IMG/VR virus record: IMGVR_UViG_3300020467_000058
Coordinates: 1 to 22,286 of that record
Reading direction: 5' to 3' (one strand)
Length of the DNA stretch: 22,286 nucleotides
Source: a virus
Shown here: in pieces, positions 5,977-13,334 of the stretch
How positions within the stretch are numbered: the stretch's first letter is position 1
How the letters are laid out: the number at the start of each line of letters is the position of its first letter
Notes under the pieces: generated by a model
What the model was told of the DNA's origin: nothing
Database searches by the model: none
What the model saw: only the letters and a program-made list of their open reading frames with translations
Program-made: the position numbers and the translations under genes

Positions 5977-7568
5977 TGGCAGTAGGATCAGCAATAACAG
6001 GAGGTTTACAGGGTATTAGAAGAAGTGTTTCTCCTAGTGCTTTTACTCTTAATGCAAGGGCAGTTCAGCCTGCAGAACCAGATCCAGTAACTACTAGTCT
6101 AATACAAAGAAATAGTGCAGCTTTATCACAGTTAGGTAATCAATTTAATTCTGTTGGTGCTCAAATTGCTTCATTAAATCAATCATTAACAATAATACAA
6201 CAGAATTTAACAACTAAATCGAATATAGAGAGACAGCAAGCAGAAGCAGAGAATCAAAGGCAGAGACAATTAACAAGATTAAGACTTAGAGAAGGAAAAG
6301 AAGGTGAGATAGAAAGAAAAATACAGAATGCTTTGATGAAACCAATTAATAAAATTGGTGCAAAGGTTCAGTTTGGTTTATCAAGACTGCAGAACTTCTT
6401 TACCATTCTTTTGAGTGGTTGGATAACTATGAGGTTCCTTGATTTTTTCAAGGCACAGTCTGACGGAAATAAAGAAAAACTAGATCAAATAAAATCTAAA
6501 CTATTAGGAAATCTTGCTTTTGTTGGTGGGGCACTTTTCTTAATACAAGGTGGATTAGGTGTAGTAGTTGGAACTCTTACCAGAATAGGGATGAAAGTCC
6601 TCAGATTTGGTCTGAGCAAGATGATATGGAAACCTATTAAGTCATTGATAGGTTTAATTGGAAGATTATTTGGTGGAGCATTAGCAAAAGCTGGTGTACC
6701 AGGATTAACAAAGATGTTTGGTGGTGGAGCAGGTGCTCTTACTCAAAGTTTAACTAATAAGAATAAGCAGAATATTCCTCAAGGAGGTTCAGGAGGTCAA
6801 ACTGGTGGTGTTACTCCTAAAAAAGGACCTAGATTTCCTTGGTTAGCTGCTGGTCTTCAATGGACTGCTGATGTTATTAGGGGTAAAGATCCAAGAGAAT
6901 CTGCAAAAGATACTGCTGGTGGTATTACTGGATCTATGCTTACTACCAAGGCATTAAGAAAAGTTTTACCTAATAAATTAAAAATTCTAGCAGATATTGG
7001 TGGTGGTGTATTTGGTTGGATGACTGGATATCAGTTAGCTGATATGATTAATATATGGGAAAAACCAGAAGGCGACCAAACGCAAAAGGTTGAGGAAACG
7101 GGATCTAAATTTGGCGATGCAAATTGGGCAAGTGAGAGAAATAGAAATCTAACAGAGGAGCAAAGAGCTATATTAGAATCGCAAGGTGGTGCAGAAAACA
7201 TTTCACCTGCGATGATGAGTGAGATACCAGAAGAGAAAGGAAATCGTGGATTCCTTGGTTGGAGATCTTCTCTTGATTGGATGTCAGGTGGATTACTTGA
7301 TCTTGATAAAAAAGGAAGTGATTTTAATCTTATTAATCCTAAACCAGAAAGAAAATTTGACTCACAGAATCTAGGTTCTGTAGATGAAGAAGCACCACCT
7401 GTTATTACTGCACCAGTTGGTGGTGGTAATGGAGGGCAACAAGCATCTGCTACTAATAGTGGTAGTGGTGGTAATGGCAGTACACCTAATATTGCATCAA
7501 ATAATCAATCTAATAATTATCCATATTATGCATTTAGAGAATTTAATATATCTGCGGCGGTAGCATAG
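5976..7568 (+). CDS. Tape-measure-like tail protein A (gp29-position)
   Basis: A 530-residue virion protein with tape-measure features. Residues 40-130 form a Gln/Ser/Arg-rich helical region with likely coiled coil (SLIQRNSAALSQLGNQFNSV ... RQQAEAENQRQRQLTRLRLRE). A hydrophobic segment follows at 134-160 (GLSRLQNFFTILLSGWITMRF) and another at about 175-235 (NLAFVGGALFLIQGGLGVVVG, SLIGLIGRLFGG). The C-terminal third is Gly/Asn-rich linker around a conserved module at residues 422-452 (GNRGFLGWRSSLDWMSGG). Both the hydrophobic segment and the C-terminal module recur in the next gene, so the two are tandem paralogs. It lies where T4 has the 27-29 hub/tape-measure genes, but no clear gp29 match is seen by eye. 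It starts on the overlapping TAATG of gp51 and ends 4 nt before the next ATG. Confidence 0.75.
   Translation: MAVGSAITGGLQGIRRSVSPSAFTLNARAVQPAEPDPVTTSLIQRNSAALSQLGNQFNSVGAQIASLNQSLTIIQQNLTTKSNIERQQAEAENQRQRQLTRLRLREGKEGEIERKIQNALMKPINKIGAKVQFGLSRLQNFFTILLSGWITMRFLDFFKAQSDGNKEKLDQIKSKLLGNLAFVGGALFLIQGGLGVVVGTLTRIGMKVLRFGLSKMIWKPIKSLIGLIGRLFGGALAKAGVPGLTKMFGGGAGALTQSLTNKNKQNIPQGGSGGQTGGVTPKKGPRFPWLAAGLQWTADVIRGKDPRESAKDTAGGITGSMLTTKALRKVLPNKLKILADIGGGVFGWMTGYQLADMINIWEKPEGDQTQKVEETGSKFGDANWASERNRNLTEEQRAILESQGGAENISPAMMSEIPEEKGNRGFLGWRSSLDWMSGGLLDLDKKGSDFNLINPKPERKFDSQNLGSVDEEAPPVITAPVGGGNGGQQASATNSGSGGNGSTPNIASNNQSNNYPYYAFREFNISAAVA
7239..7330 (+). repeat. Direct repeat copy 1 shared by tape-measure-like genes
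   Basis: A 92-nt stretch encoding G422 onward in protein A aligns without gaps to 8935-9026. The first 26 nt (7239-7264) are identical, and the last 11 nt (7320-7330) are also identical. It encodes the GNRGFLGWRS...DFNL module. Confidence 0.85.
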
Positions 7569-7572
7569 TTAA

Positions 7573-9234
7573 ATGGCAGCAAATACCCAAAAAGTTAGAA
7601 GTGCATTACTTAAATCCTCTATGAATATAGGGGTTATAAGTAAGGGTGCTAATGTTTTCGTTAAAGCACTTTCTAGATCTAGAAAGATATCTCAAAATAT
7701 TGCTAAATCAACCAGTGATGACAATAAAGTTCAGAGAAGAGTTTTAGTAGATGAAGCATCTTGGTTTAGGAGAAGGAGACAGGCAGTACTTAAAAGAGAG
7801 AAAGAAAATGAAATAGAGGCAGCTGGTGTAGGCGGTGCAATGAAGACTCAAGGTAAAGTAATGAGTAGCAGTACCAAAGGGTTTTTAGGTAGAATATTAG
7901 ATGTTTTTGGTATTTTATTATTGGGATGGATGATTCGTTATCTTCCTAGATTAATAAAAGGTATTTCTACATTAATTAAAACTATACAGACTGCTGTTAC
8001 TTTCTTCACTGAAGCTATTAATGTTCCACTTAATTTTGTTATAGGTATAGGACAAGGTTTAACTAATGTTCTGGAACAAATAACTCCTTTTGATTTTTCT
8101 CCTCAAGAGAAGGAAATAAGAAAGGGAATGGAAGATATTGATGGTGGACTTAATTTAGTTGATCGTGAAATTGGTGGTGCATTTAGAACTTTAGGGGATC
8201 CCTCAAGTTATGGATTTAGTAGTTGGAATGAAGTTGATGAAGTAGGTAAAGAGAAGGAAAAGAAACCTGAAGGAGCTAAAAGAAACTTTGCAGGGTTTGC
8301 AGATTTTATGACCTTTGGTATATGGGATTTTGATAAAAGAGGAAATCTATTTGGTGGACAACATGGTAGATCTGGGCATACTAATGTAGACCAAGAAGAA
8401 TATCAAGCAGATGAAAACGAAGAACCAGAATTTGGTAGTGAAGCATGGATGCAGAAGTATCGTAGTAGAGATAATAGTACCACTGGTGAGGATGAACAGA
8501 CACAAGAAACAGATAAAGAAAAAACTAAAGATCAAAATAATGAAGAGGATTTAATTCAGGGTGAAAGTACAACAGGTGATATTCCTGATGTTAAATCAGA
8601 TCAATTGCAAGAGGTTAAAAATAAAGATGGTGGTGGTGATGGTGAACCACCATATATGATTAATGGTAAGAAAAATCCTGCATGGGAAAAATGGTATAAA
8701 GGAGAAAGTGAGGCAATAGAAAAGGATCCTCCTTTAGATATGTTTGCTGATGGTGGTCGTCCTGAAGTTGGTAAAACAAGTATTGTTGGTGAAAAAGGTC
8801 CAGAGTTGTTTGTTGCTGATAAACCAGGAACAATTGTACCAAATTCTTACTTTAAGGATAGAATAGATGCTCAAAACGAAGAACAAAAAGCTTATGAGAA
8901 AGAATTAGCAGCAATTAAAAAGAAGAAAGATGAGGGAAATCGTGGATTCCTTGGTTGGAGGTCTGCTGCTGATTGGATGACTGGTGGATTAACTGATCTT
9001 GATGGAAAAGGAAATGATTTTAATCTCATAAAGAGAGAAAAAAATATAAAGGTACAGGAACCTTTTAAGAAGAAAAAGACTCCAATTGTCGTATCAGTTC
9101 CAACTGGTGGGCAATCTGGTGGAGTAATGCCATCAGGTGGAGGCGGTACTTCTCCAATGCCAATGGTAGCTAGTGTAAATAATAGTAAGGAAACAATAGC
9201 TAAAGTTCAATCAATAGCATACGCATATACTTAA
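7573..9234 (+). CDS. Tape-measure-like tail protein B (paralog of protein A)
   Basis: A 553-residue paralog of the preceding protein. It has a basic N-terminus (ALSRSRKISQNIAKS, WFRRRRQAVLKREKENEIE), a hydrophobic segment at residues 103-160 (GFLGRILDVFGILLLGWMIRY and following), a long acidic low-complexity linker at about 235-385, and then MFADGGRPEVGKTSIVGEKG with PELFVADKPGTIVPN at residues 390-425. That 'ADGG...VGE.GPEL.v....gtIvPN' pattern is characteristic of the C-terminal region of many phage tape-measure proteins. A conserved module follows at residues 455-485 (GNRGFLGWRSAADWMTGG) and a Gly/Pro-rich end. A role in setting tail length, and exit of the hydrophobic segments into the membrane on ejection, are inferred from the family. 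It directly abuts the hub gene (stop 9234, next ATG 9235). Confidence 0.75.
   Translation: MAANTQKVRSALLKSSMNIGVISKGANVFVKALSRSRKISQNIAKSTSDDNKVQRRVLVDEASWFRRRRQAVLKREKENEIEAAGVGGAMKTQGKVMSSSTKGFLGRILDVFGILLLGWMIRYLPRLIKGISTLIKTIQTAVTFFTEAINVPLNFVIGIGQGLTNVLEQITPFDFSPQEKEIRKGMEDIDGGLNLVDREIGGAFRTLGDPSSYGFSSWNEVDEVGKEKEKKPEGAKRNFAGFADFMTFGIWDFDKRGNLFGGQHGRSGHTNVDQEEYQADENEEPEFGSEAWMQKYRSRDNSTTGEDEQTQETDKEKTKDQNNEEDLIQGESTTGDIPDVKSDQLQEVKNKDGGGDGEPPYMINGKKNPAWEKWYKGESEAIEKDPPLDMFADGGRPEVGKTSIVGEKGPELFVADKPGTIVPNSYFKDRIDAQNEEQKAYEKELAAIKKKKDEGNRGFLGWRSAADWMTGGLTDLDGKGNDFNLIKREKNIKVQEPFKKKKTPIVVSVPTGGQSGGVMPSGGGGTSPMPMVASVNNSKETIAKVQSIAYAYT
8935..9026 (+). repeat. Direct repeat copy 2 shared by tape-measure-like genes
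   Basis: Second copy of the 92-nt module, in protein B. Nucleotide identity is high over the ends, whereas the surrounding linkers do not align, which suggests duplication or recombination confined to the module. Confidence 0.85.
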
Positions 9235-10536
9235 ATGTCAGCAATAGATAAATCCCAATATGAAGAGATTGTAATCGAATCTGCAGACGGTGAGAGAACC
9301 GTTGATATTTCTGCTGGTGCAATTGCAATAGATTATTATGAAGATGTTCTATCACCAACTATTACATGTAAAATAACTGTAGTTAATACTGGTAATGTTA
9401 TAGAAGGAGCAGATGGTAAATTAACTTCAATATATAATGGTTTACCTTTAAGGGGTGGTGAGAGAGTATCATTAAAGGTAAAGGGAAATTGTAATCATAA
9501 TCCAGGTTTAGATTTTCTTGACAATCCATTAATTGTTGGTTCAATTACAAATGTGTTGTCGTCTACGGAATTTGAGACTTTTACTCTAAATTTAGTTTCT
9601 CGTGAAGCAATAACAAATGAAACTGCAAGAGTTCCTAAAAGATATCCAAGTTCATTGAAGATCTCTGAATCTGTTAAAAAAATTATTGAAGAATATTTAC
9701 AGACAAATAAAAAGCTTTTTATAGACGAAACCCAAAATAAGTATGCGTTTATGGGTAATTTGAGAAAACCATTCACAATATTGACATGGTTGGCATCAAA
9801 ATCTGTACCTGTGTCAAAATCTAATGATGCGACAGCAGGATTCTTTTTCTTTGAGACTCAAAGAGGTTATAATTATAATTCTATTGATGGATTAATTTCT
9901 TCAGATGTATTTCCAGAGAAATATGTATACAGTGAAGTTAGAGTTGATAAAGCACCTGATGAAGATTTTAAGATATTAAAATATACTACTAATAGGAATC
10001 AGAATCTTCTTGAAAGTTTACAGAGAGGTGCTTTCTGTAGTAATAGAACATTCTTTAATCCATTAGATTTTTCATATACTAATCCTCAAAAAGGTTTATT
10101 TAAGTTAGCAGACTATAAAGGAAAAGCTGAAACTATGGGTAAGGAGATTGTTCTACCTAAAATTAGTGATAATTCTGGTAAAACTTTGGGTGATTTACCA
10201 ACTAGAAATATAACTGGTGTTTTAGATATTGGTACACTGGAAAGAGGTGTTTCAATTGATAAAAATGCAGATCCTGCTAAAATCCAATCACAATCTATGA
10301 TGAGGTATAATACAATTTTTACTCAAACGGTTTCAATGACTGTTGCATCAAATACTGCTTTACATGCAGGTGATGTCATTGAATGTCAGTTTCCAAGAAT
10401 TGATATTACAGAGAAAAAAACTACTGATTCTGAACAAACTGGTCTATATATGATTAAGGAATTATGTCATCATTTTGATTCTACGGGTTCTTACACCGCA
10501 TTAGTACTAATTAAAGATACATTTGGGCAAAAATGA
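9235..10536 (+). CDS. Baseplate hub protein, gp27-like
   Basis: A 433-residue protein called a gp27-type hub subunit, the ring on which the gp5 spike complex sits. Evidence is architecture and position: an N-terminal barrel-like region (IVIESADGERTVDISAGAIA, then SPTITCKITVVNT), a middle with RYPSSLKISESVKKIIEEYL and a Trp-containing FTILTWLASKSV, and a C-terminal barrel with the hub hallmarks AGDVIECQFPRI followed by GLYMIKELCHHF and YTALVLIKDTFG. The 'pGD.ie..fP......sG.Y.I..l.H.f....y.t.l.l.rD.fG' ending is shared by gp27-like and other contractile-tail hub proteins. The stop overlaps the start of the gp5-like gene (ATGA), as expected for partners made in matched amounts. It is slightly longer than T4 gp27 (about 391 residues). 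Sequence identity to T4 gp27 is low. Confidence 0.75.
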   Translation: MSAIDKSQYEEIVIESADGERTVDISAGAIAIDYYEDVLSPTITCKITVVNTGNVIEGADGKLTSIYNGLPLRGGERVSLKVKGNCNHNPGLDFLDNPLIVGSITNVLSSTEFETFTLNLVSREAITNETARVPKRYPSSLKISESVKKIIEEYLQTNKKLFIDETQNKYAFMGNLRKPFTILTWLASKSVPVSKSNDATAGFFFFETQRGYNYNSIDGLISSDVFPEKYVYSEVRVDKAPDEDFKILKYTTNRNQNLLESLQRGAFCSNRTFFNPLDFSYTNPQKGLFKLADYKGKAETMGKEIVLPKISDNSGKTLGDLPTRNITGVLDIGTLERGVSIDKNADPAKIQSQSMMRYNTIFTQTVSMTVASNTALHAGDVIECQFPRIDITEKKTTDSEQTGLYMIKELCHHFDSTGSYTALVLIKDTFGQK

Positions 10537-12632
10537 CAATAGAACAATCTATTCTAAAAAGTAATTTTGTAGGAAGAGATAATTTCCTCTGGTGGATAGG
10601 ACAAATAGCACCAGAGAAAGCTCAGGGTCTACAAATAAATGGTGCTGGATGGGGTAATAGACGTAAAGTTCGTATTATGGGTTATCATCCACCCAGTCTT
10701 GTAGATTTACCTGATAGTGATCTTCCTTGGGCACAAATTTTATTACCACCTACTGCTGGATCTGGTAAAGGAAATAAAGCAACAAGTGTTTCTGTATCTC
10801 CAGGTGATAATGTATTTGGATTTTTCTTAGATGGTGATGATGCACAAATACCAGTAATTGTAGGTGTATTTGGCAATACAATGTATGGTGCTACTGATAA
10901 ATATTCTTCTCCGTTCGTACCTTTTACAGGATATACTGGAAAAGTAAAAAATGATGGTACGTTTTTTGTTAAGAATGAAACTAATGAGGAAAATTCACAA
11001 TCTCAAAAATCACCAAGACATGTATCAGCAAGTGATGCTAAAAAGATAGGAAAGGATGAAAGAGCTGCTAATCAAGCAGAAGGTCAAACTGTTGTTTTTG
11101 GTAGTAATAGTCCTAGTGCAGCTATCAGTAAAATAGAATCTGAAGTTGAAGGGATGGTTAGTAGGGTTCAAGATCTAAAGGGAAGTCTTGCTAATGTGTC
11201 TGATGCTGTTGGATCAGTGAAAGGTAAGTTGAATAAGTTACTGTCTGAAAAGACTGAAAAAATTGCTGGATTAGCGTCTGGTCTTGTTGGAAATATGACT
11301 AATAGCCTTTATAAAGGTATGGCTCCACAAATAAATGGTGGATTAAAGGCATTATATAATACTACATTTGCAACTGTGTTTGCTGCTACTAAGAGTCGTA
11401 AGGTTGCTAAAAAAGCTGGTGCAATGGCACAGGCTGCTATGATGGGACCAATTCAAGCGGTGCAGCAATTTTTACCTTGTGCTATAGGTAATGTAATTGG
11501 TGGTATTGGAGATTCTATAAAGGGTATGCTTGATGGAATATTAAATAATGTTCAGAACTTTGTGTCTTGTATTGGTGAACAATTCATGGGTGGTTTAATG
11601 AATCATATTATTGGGGGATTGACTAAGGCAATAGGACCACTTCTTGGTGGAAATTTAGGAGATATGCTTAGTAAGGTTGGTGGTTTTAATATAGGTGATT
11701 TTCTTAGATCTAAGGCAGAAGGGTTAATGGGTATTGCTAATGCATTAGATTGTGAACTTCCTTCTGTAAATGTTGATGAGAATGTTAAAGAATGGGTACT
11801 TGGTAAAGGTCCTAAGAGTGCAATTGGTGTTTCAGTTGATACTATTTTAGATGCTGCTAATACTGCTGATAAATTAACTTCTAAATTGGTTCAAGGTGTT
11901 CAAGATCTTAGTGTTGCTGCTGGACCAGCATCATTAGGTTTATTTGATTTTATGAATCCTAGCGTAAGTAAGCCTGGATTTAAGAGTTCTCTTGGTAAAT
12001 GTTATTCAGGTCCACCATTAAAATGTGCTGGATTGAAGGTTAATATTTTTGGTAGTAGAGGTAAAGGTGCTATTGGTAAAGCAATTGTTGGTGCTATTGT
12101 TGGTGAGGGCAATACTGCAGTAGGAAGTATAATTGGTGTTGATTTAGTTAGTGGTGGTTCTGGGTATAATAGTCCACCATTTGTTGAAATAACTGATACT
12201 TGTAAGAAAGGAAGAGGTGCAATTGGAAGAGCAGTTGTTGATTATGATCCAGATTCACCTACTTATCAGCAAGTAACTGAAATATATGTTGTATCTGAGG
12301 GTGAAAATTATCCAGTTCCTGAAGATATAGATGATGAGGACCTTATTATTGATAGGGTAATACCTATTAATCCAGGCGAAGATTATGATCCTGATGATAA
12401 AGTTACTGATAATGATGGTAATGAATATAAAATTTACGTTGATGTGGATGGTAGAATTGTGAATGTAACAGTTCCAGATAGTACAAAAGTTAATGTTAAT
12501 CCTCTTAAGGAACTACCAGAACTTAATATTGACACTAGAACTGGGCATGGTGCAATATTAAAACCAATAATTAAGACTAGACCTGATAATTATCAGGGAG
12601 AAGTTAAGCAAGTTATTGATTGTGTTAGTTGA
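10533..12632 (+). CDS. gp5: Baseplate hub gp5-like OB-fold protein without lysozyme domain
   Basis: A 699-residue protein. Residues 1-125 match the N-terminal OB-fold of T4 gp5: FLWWIGQIAP, RRKVRIMGYHPP, LPWAQILLPPT, SPGDNVFGFFLDGDDAQIPVIVGVFGNT. After a charged linker, residues 240-420 are Gly/Ala-rich and hydrophobic (GLASGLVGNMTNSLY, AMAQAAMMGPIQAVQQFLPC, CAIGNVIGGIGDSIKGMLDG), a long amphipathic or membrane-active-looking block where T4 gp5 has its lysozyme. The C-terminal part has GSGY-type repeats (VDLVSGGSGYNSPPFVEITD at about 535-554) and an acidic end. No lysozyme catalytic E-D-T arrangement is seen, and the beta-helix needle is encoded by the next gene. The ATG overlaps the gp27-like stop by four bases (ATGA). 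Confidence 0.8.
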   Translation: MTIEQSILKSNFVGRDNFLWWIGQIAPEKAQGLQINGAGWGNRRKVRIMGYHPPSLVDLPDSDLPWAQILLPPTAGSGKGNKATSVSVSPGDNVFGFFLDGDDAQIPVIVGVFGNTMYGATDKYSSPFVPFTGYTGKVKNDGTFFVKNETNEENSQSQKSPRHVSASDAKKIGKDERAANQAEGQTVVFGSNSPSAAISKIESEVEGMVSRVQDLKGSLANVSDAVGSVKGKLNKLLSEKTEKIAGLASGLVGNMTNSLYKGMAPQINGGLKALYNTTFATVFAATKSRKVAKKAGAMAQAAMMGPIQAVQQFLPCAIGNVIGGIGDSIKGMLDGILNNVQNFVSCIGEQFMGGLMNHIIGGLTKAIGPLLGGNLGDMLSKVGGFNIGDFLRSKAEGLMGIANALDCELPSVNVDENVKEWVLGKGPKSAIGVSVDTILDAANTADKLTSKLVQGVQDLSVAAGPASLGLFDFMNPSVSKPGFKSSLGKCYSGPPLKCAGLKVNIFGSRGKGAIGKAIVGAIVGEGNTAVGSIIGVDLVSGGSGYNSPPFVEITDTCKKGRGAIGRAVVDYDPDSPTYQQVTEIYVVSEGENYPVPEDIDDEDLIIDRVIPINPGEDYDPDDKVTDNDGNEYKIYVDVDGRIVNVTVPDSTKVNVNPLKELPELNIDTRTGHGAILKPIIKTRPDNYQGEVKQVIDCVS

Positions 12633-12640
12633 AATAAATA
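12633..12640 (+). promoter_or_regulatory. Late promoter motif AATAAATA before the spike gene
   Basis: AATAAATA follows directly after the TGA stop of the gp5-like gene (12630-12632) and ends 20 nt before the spike ATG at 12661. A purine-rich AAGGTAAGG lies between it and the start. Confidence 0.55.
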
Positions 12641-12660
12641 AGAAGGTAAGGTATTAATTA

Positions 12661-13332
12661 ATGTCTGATTCAGAAAGACCTATTACTAATCAAAATTGGC
12701 AGGGACGAGAATTTATTAATTTTGGACCTCATTTTAGGGTAGATACTGGAAATCCACAGATGGGTTATAACGGATCTGTGGTGTATGATATACTTGGATA
12801 TGGTGGTGATTCTTATACCAGTAGTGTTGGTATGAATTATGGTGGAATATTTCATATTGAAAATGATGGTAGTATTGAAATTACTGGTGGAACTAAGGAA
12901 GATGGTGGTTGTAATATTGTTATAACTGGAATGACAGGTGATGTTAATATCACAGCAATGGGAAATGGTCAAATTAAACTTACCGCAAAGAATCTTATAA
13001 TTGATGCAGATGAAGATATTGTCTTAGATGCTGGAAAGAATATTAAATTGAATGCTGGTAATGAAATTAGACTTGAAAGTAATATTGCTAACTGTGATGC
13101 TTTAACTGGTAATTTGGCTCCAAGAGATGTAACTTTTGGTGGTTGGTGTTTTGATGGAACAGAAATTGGTGGACCAGAGTTAGCAGCATCATTTACTGGG
13201 GGTAAATTTAAGGAAGTTGCTTCAGAAATGAAAGGTATGGCAGAATCTATTGATACTGATGCATTAAAGAGTGGTCTTAAAGATGCTGCAAGTGGTCTTA
13301 GTGATGCAATGTCTAACTTTGGAGGATTTTAG
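12661..13332 (+). CDS. Spike / needle protein, gp5 C-terminal beta-helix-like
   Basis: A 223-residue protein whose middle is a beta-helix. The N-terminal part is Gly/Tyr-rich (SVVYDILGYGGDSYTSSVGM, NYGGIFHIENDGSIEI). From about residue 75 to 141 short repeats of the 'D/N-I-x-L-x-A' kind appear (GDVNITAMGNGQIKLTAKNL, IIDADEDIVLDAGKNIKLNA, GNEIRLESN). These resemble the octad-repeat triple beta-helix of the T4 gp5 C-terminus and VgrG spikes. The C-terminal part is helical and Ala-rich (DAASGLSDAMSNFGGF). It follows the OB-fold gp5 protein and has its own late promoter, so it probably forms the membrane-piercing needle as a separate chain. A strong Shine-Dalgarno for the next gene overlaps its last codons. 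Confidence 0.78.
   Translation: MSDSERPITNQNWQGREFINFGPHFRVDTGNPQMGYNGSVVYDILGYGGDSYTSSVGMNYGGIFHIENDGSIEITGGTKEDGGCNIVITGMTGDVNITAMGNGQIKLTAKNLIIDADEDIVLDAGKNIKLNAGNEIRLESNIANCDALTGNLAPRDVTFGGWCFDGTEIGGPELAASFTGGKFKEVASEMKGMAESIDTDALKSGLKDAASGLSDAMSNFGGF
13321..13326 (+). promoter_or_regulatory. Strong Shine-Dalgarno GGAGGA for the long fibre gene
   Basis: GGAGGA lies 8 nt before the ATG at 13335, inside the last codons of the spike gene. It is the best ribosome-binding site in the window and supports the 13335 start. Confidence 0.8.
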
Positions 13333-13334
13333 AA

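Noticed and set aside
10533-12632. A lysozyme domain expected in a gp5 homologue.
   Set aside because: No catalytic Glu-Asp-Thr arrangement or lysozyme-like sequence is seen between the OB-fold and the C-terminus. Replaced by Gly/Ala-rich sequence.
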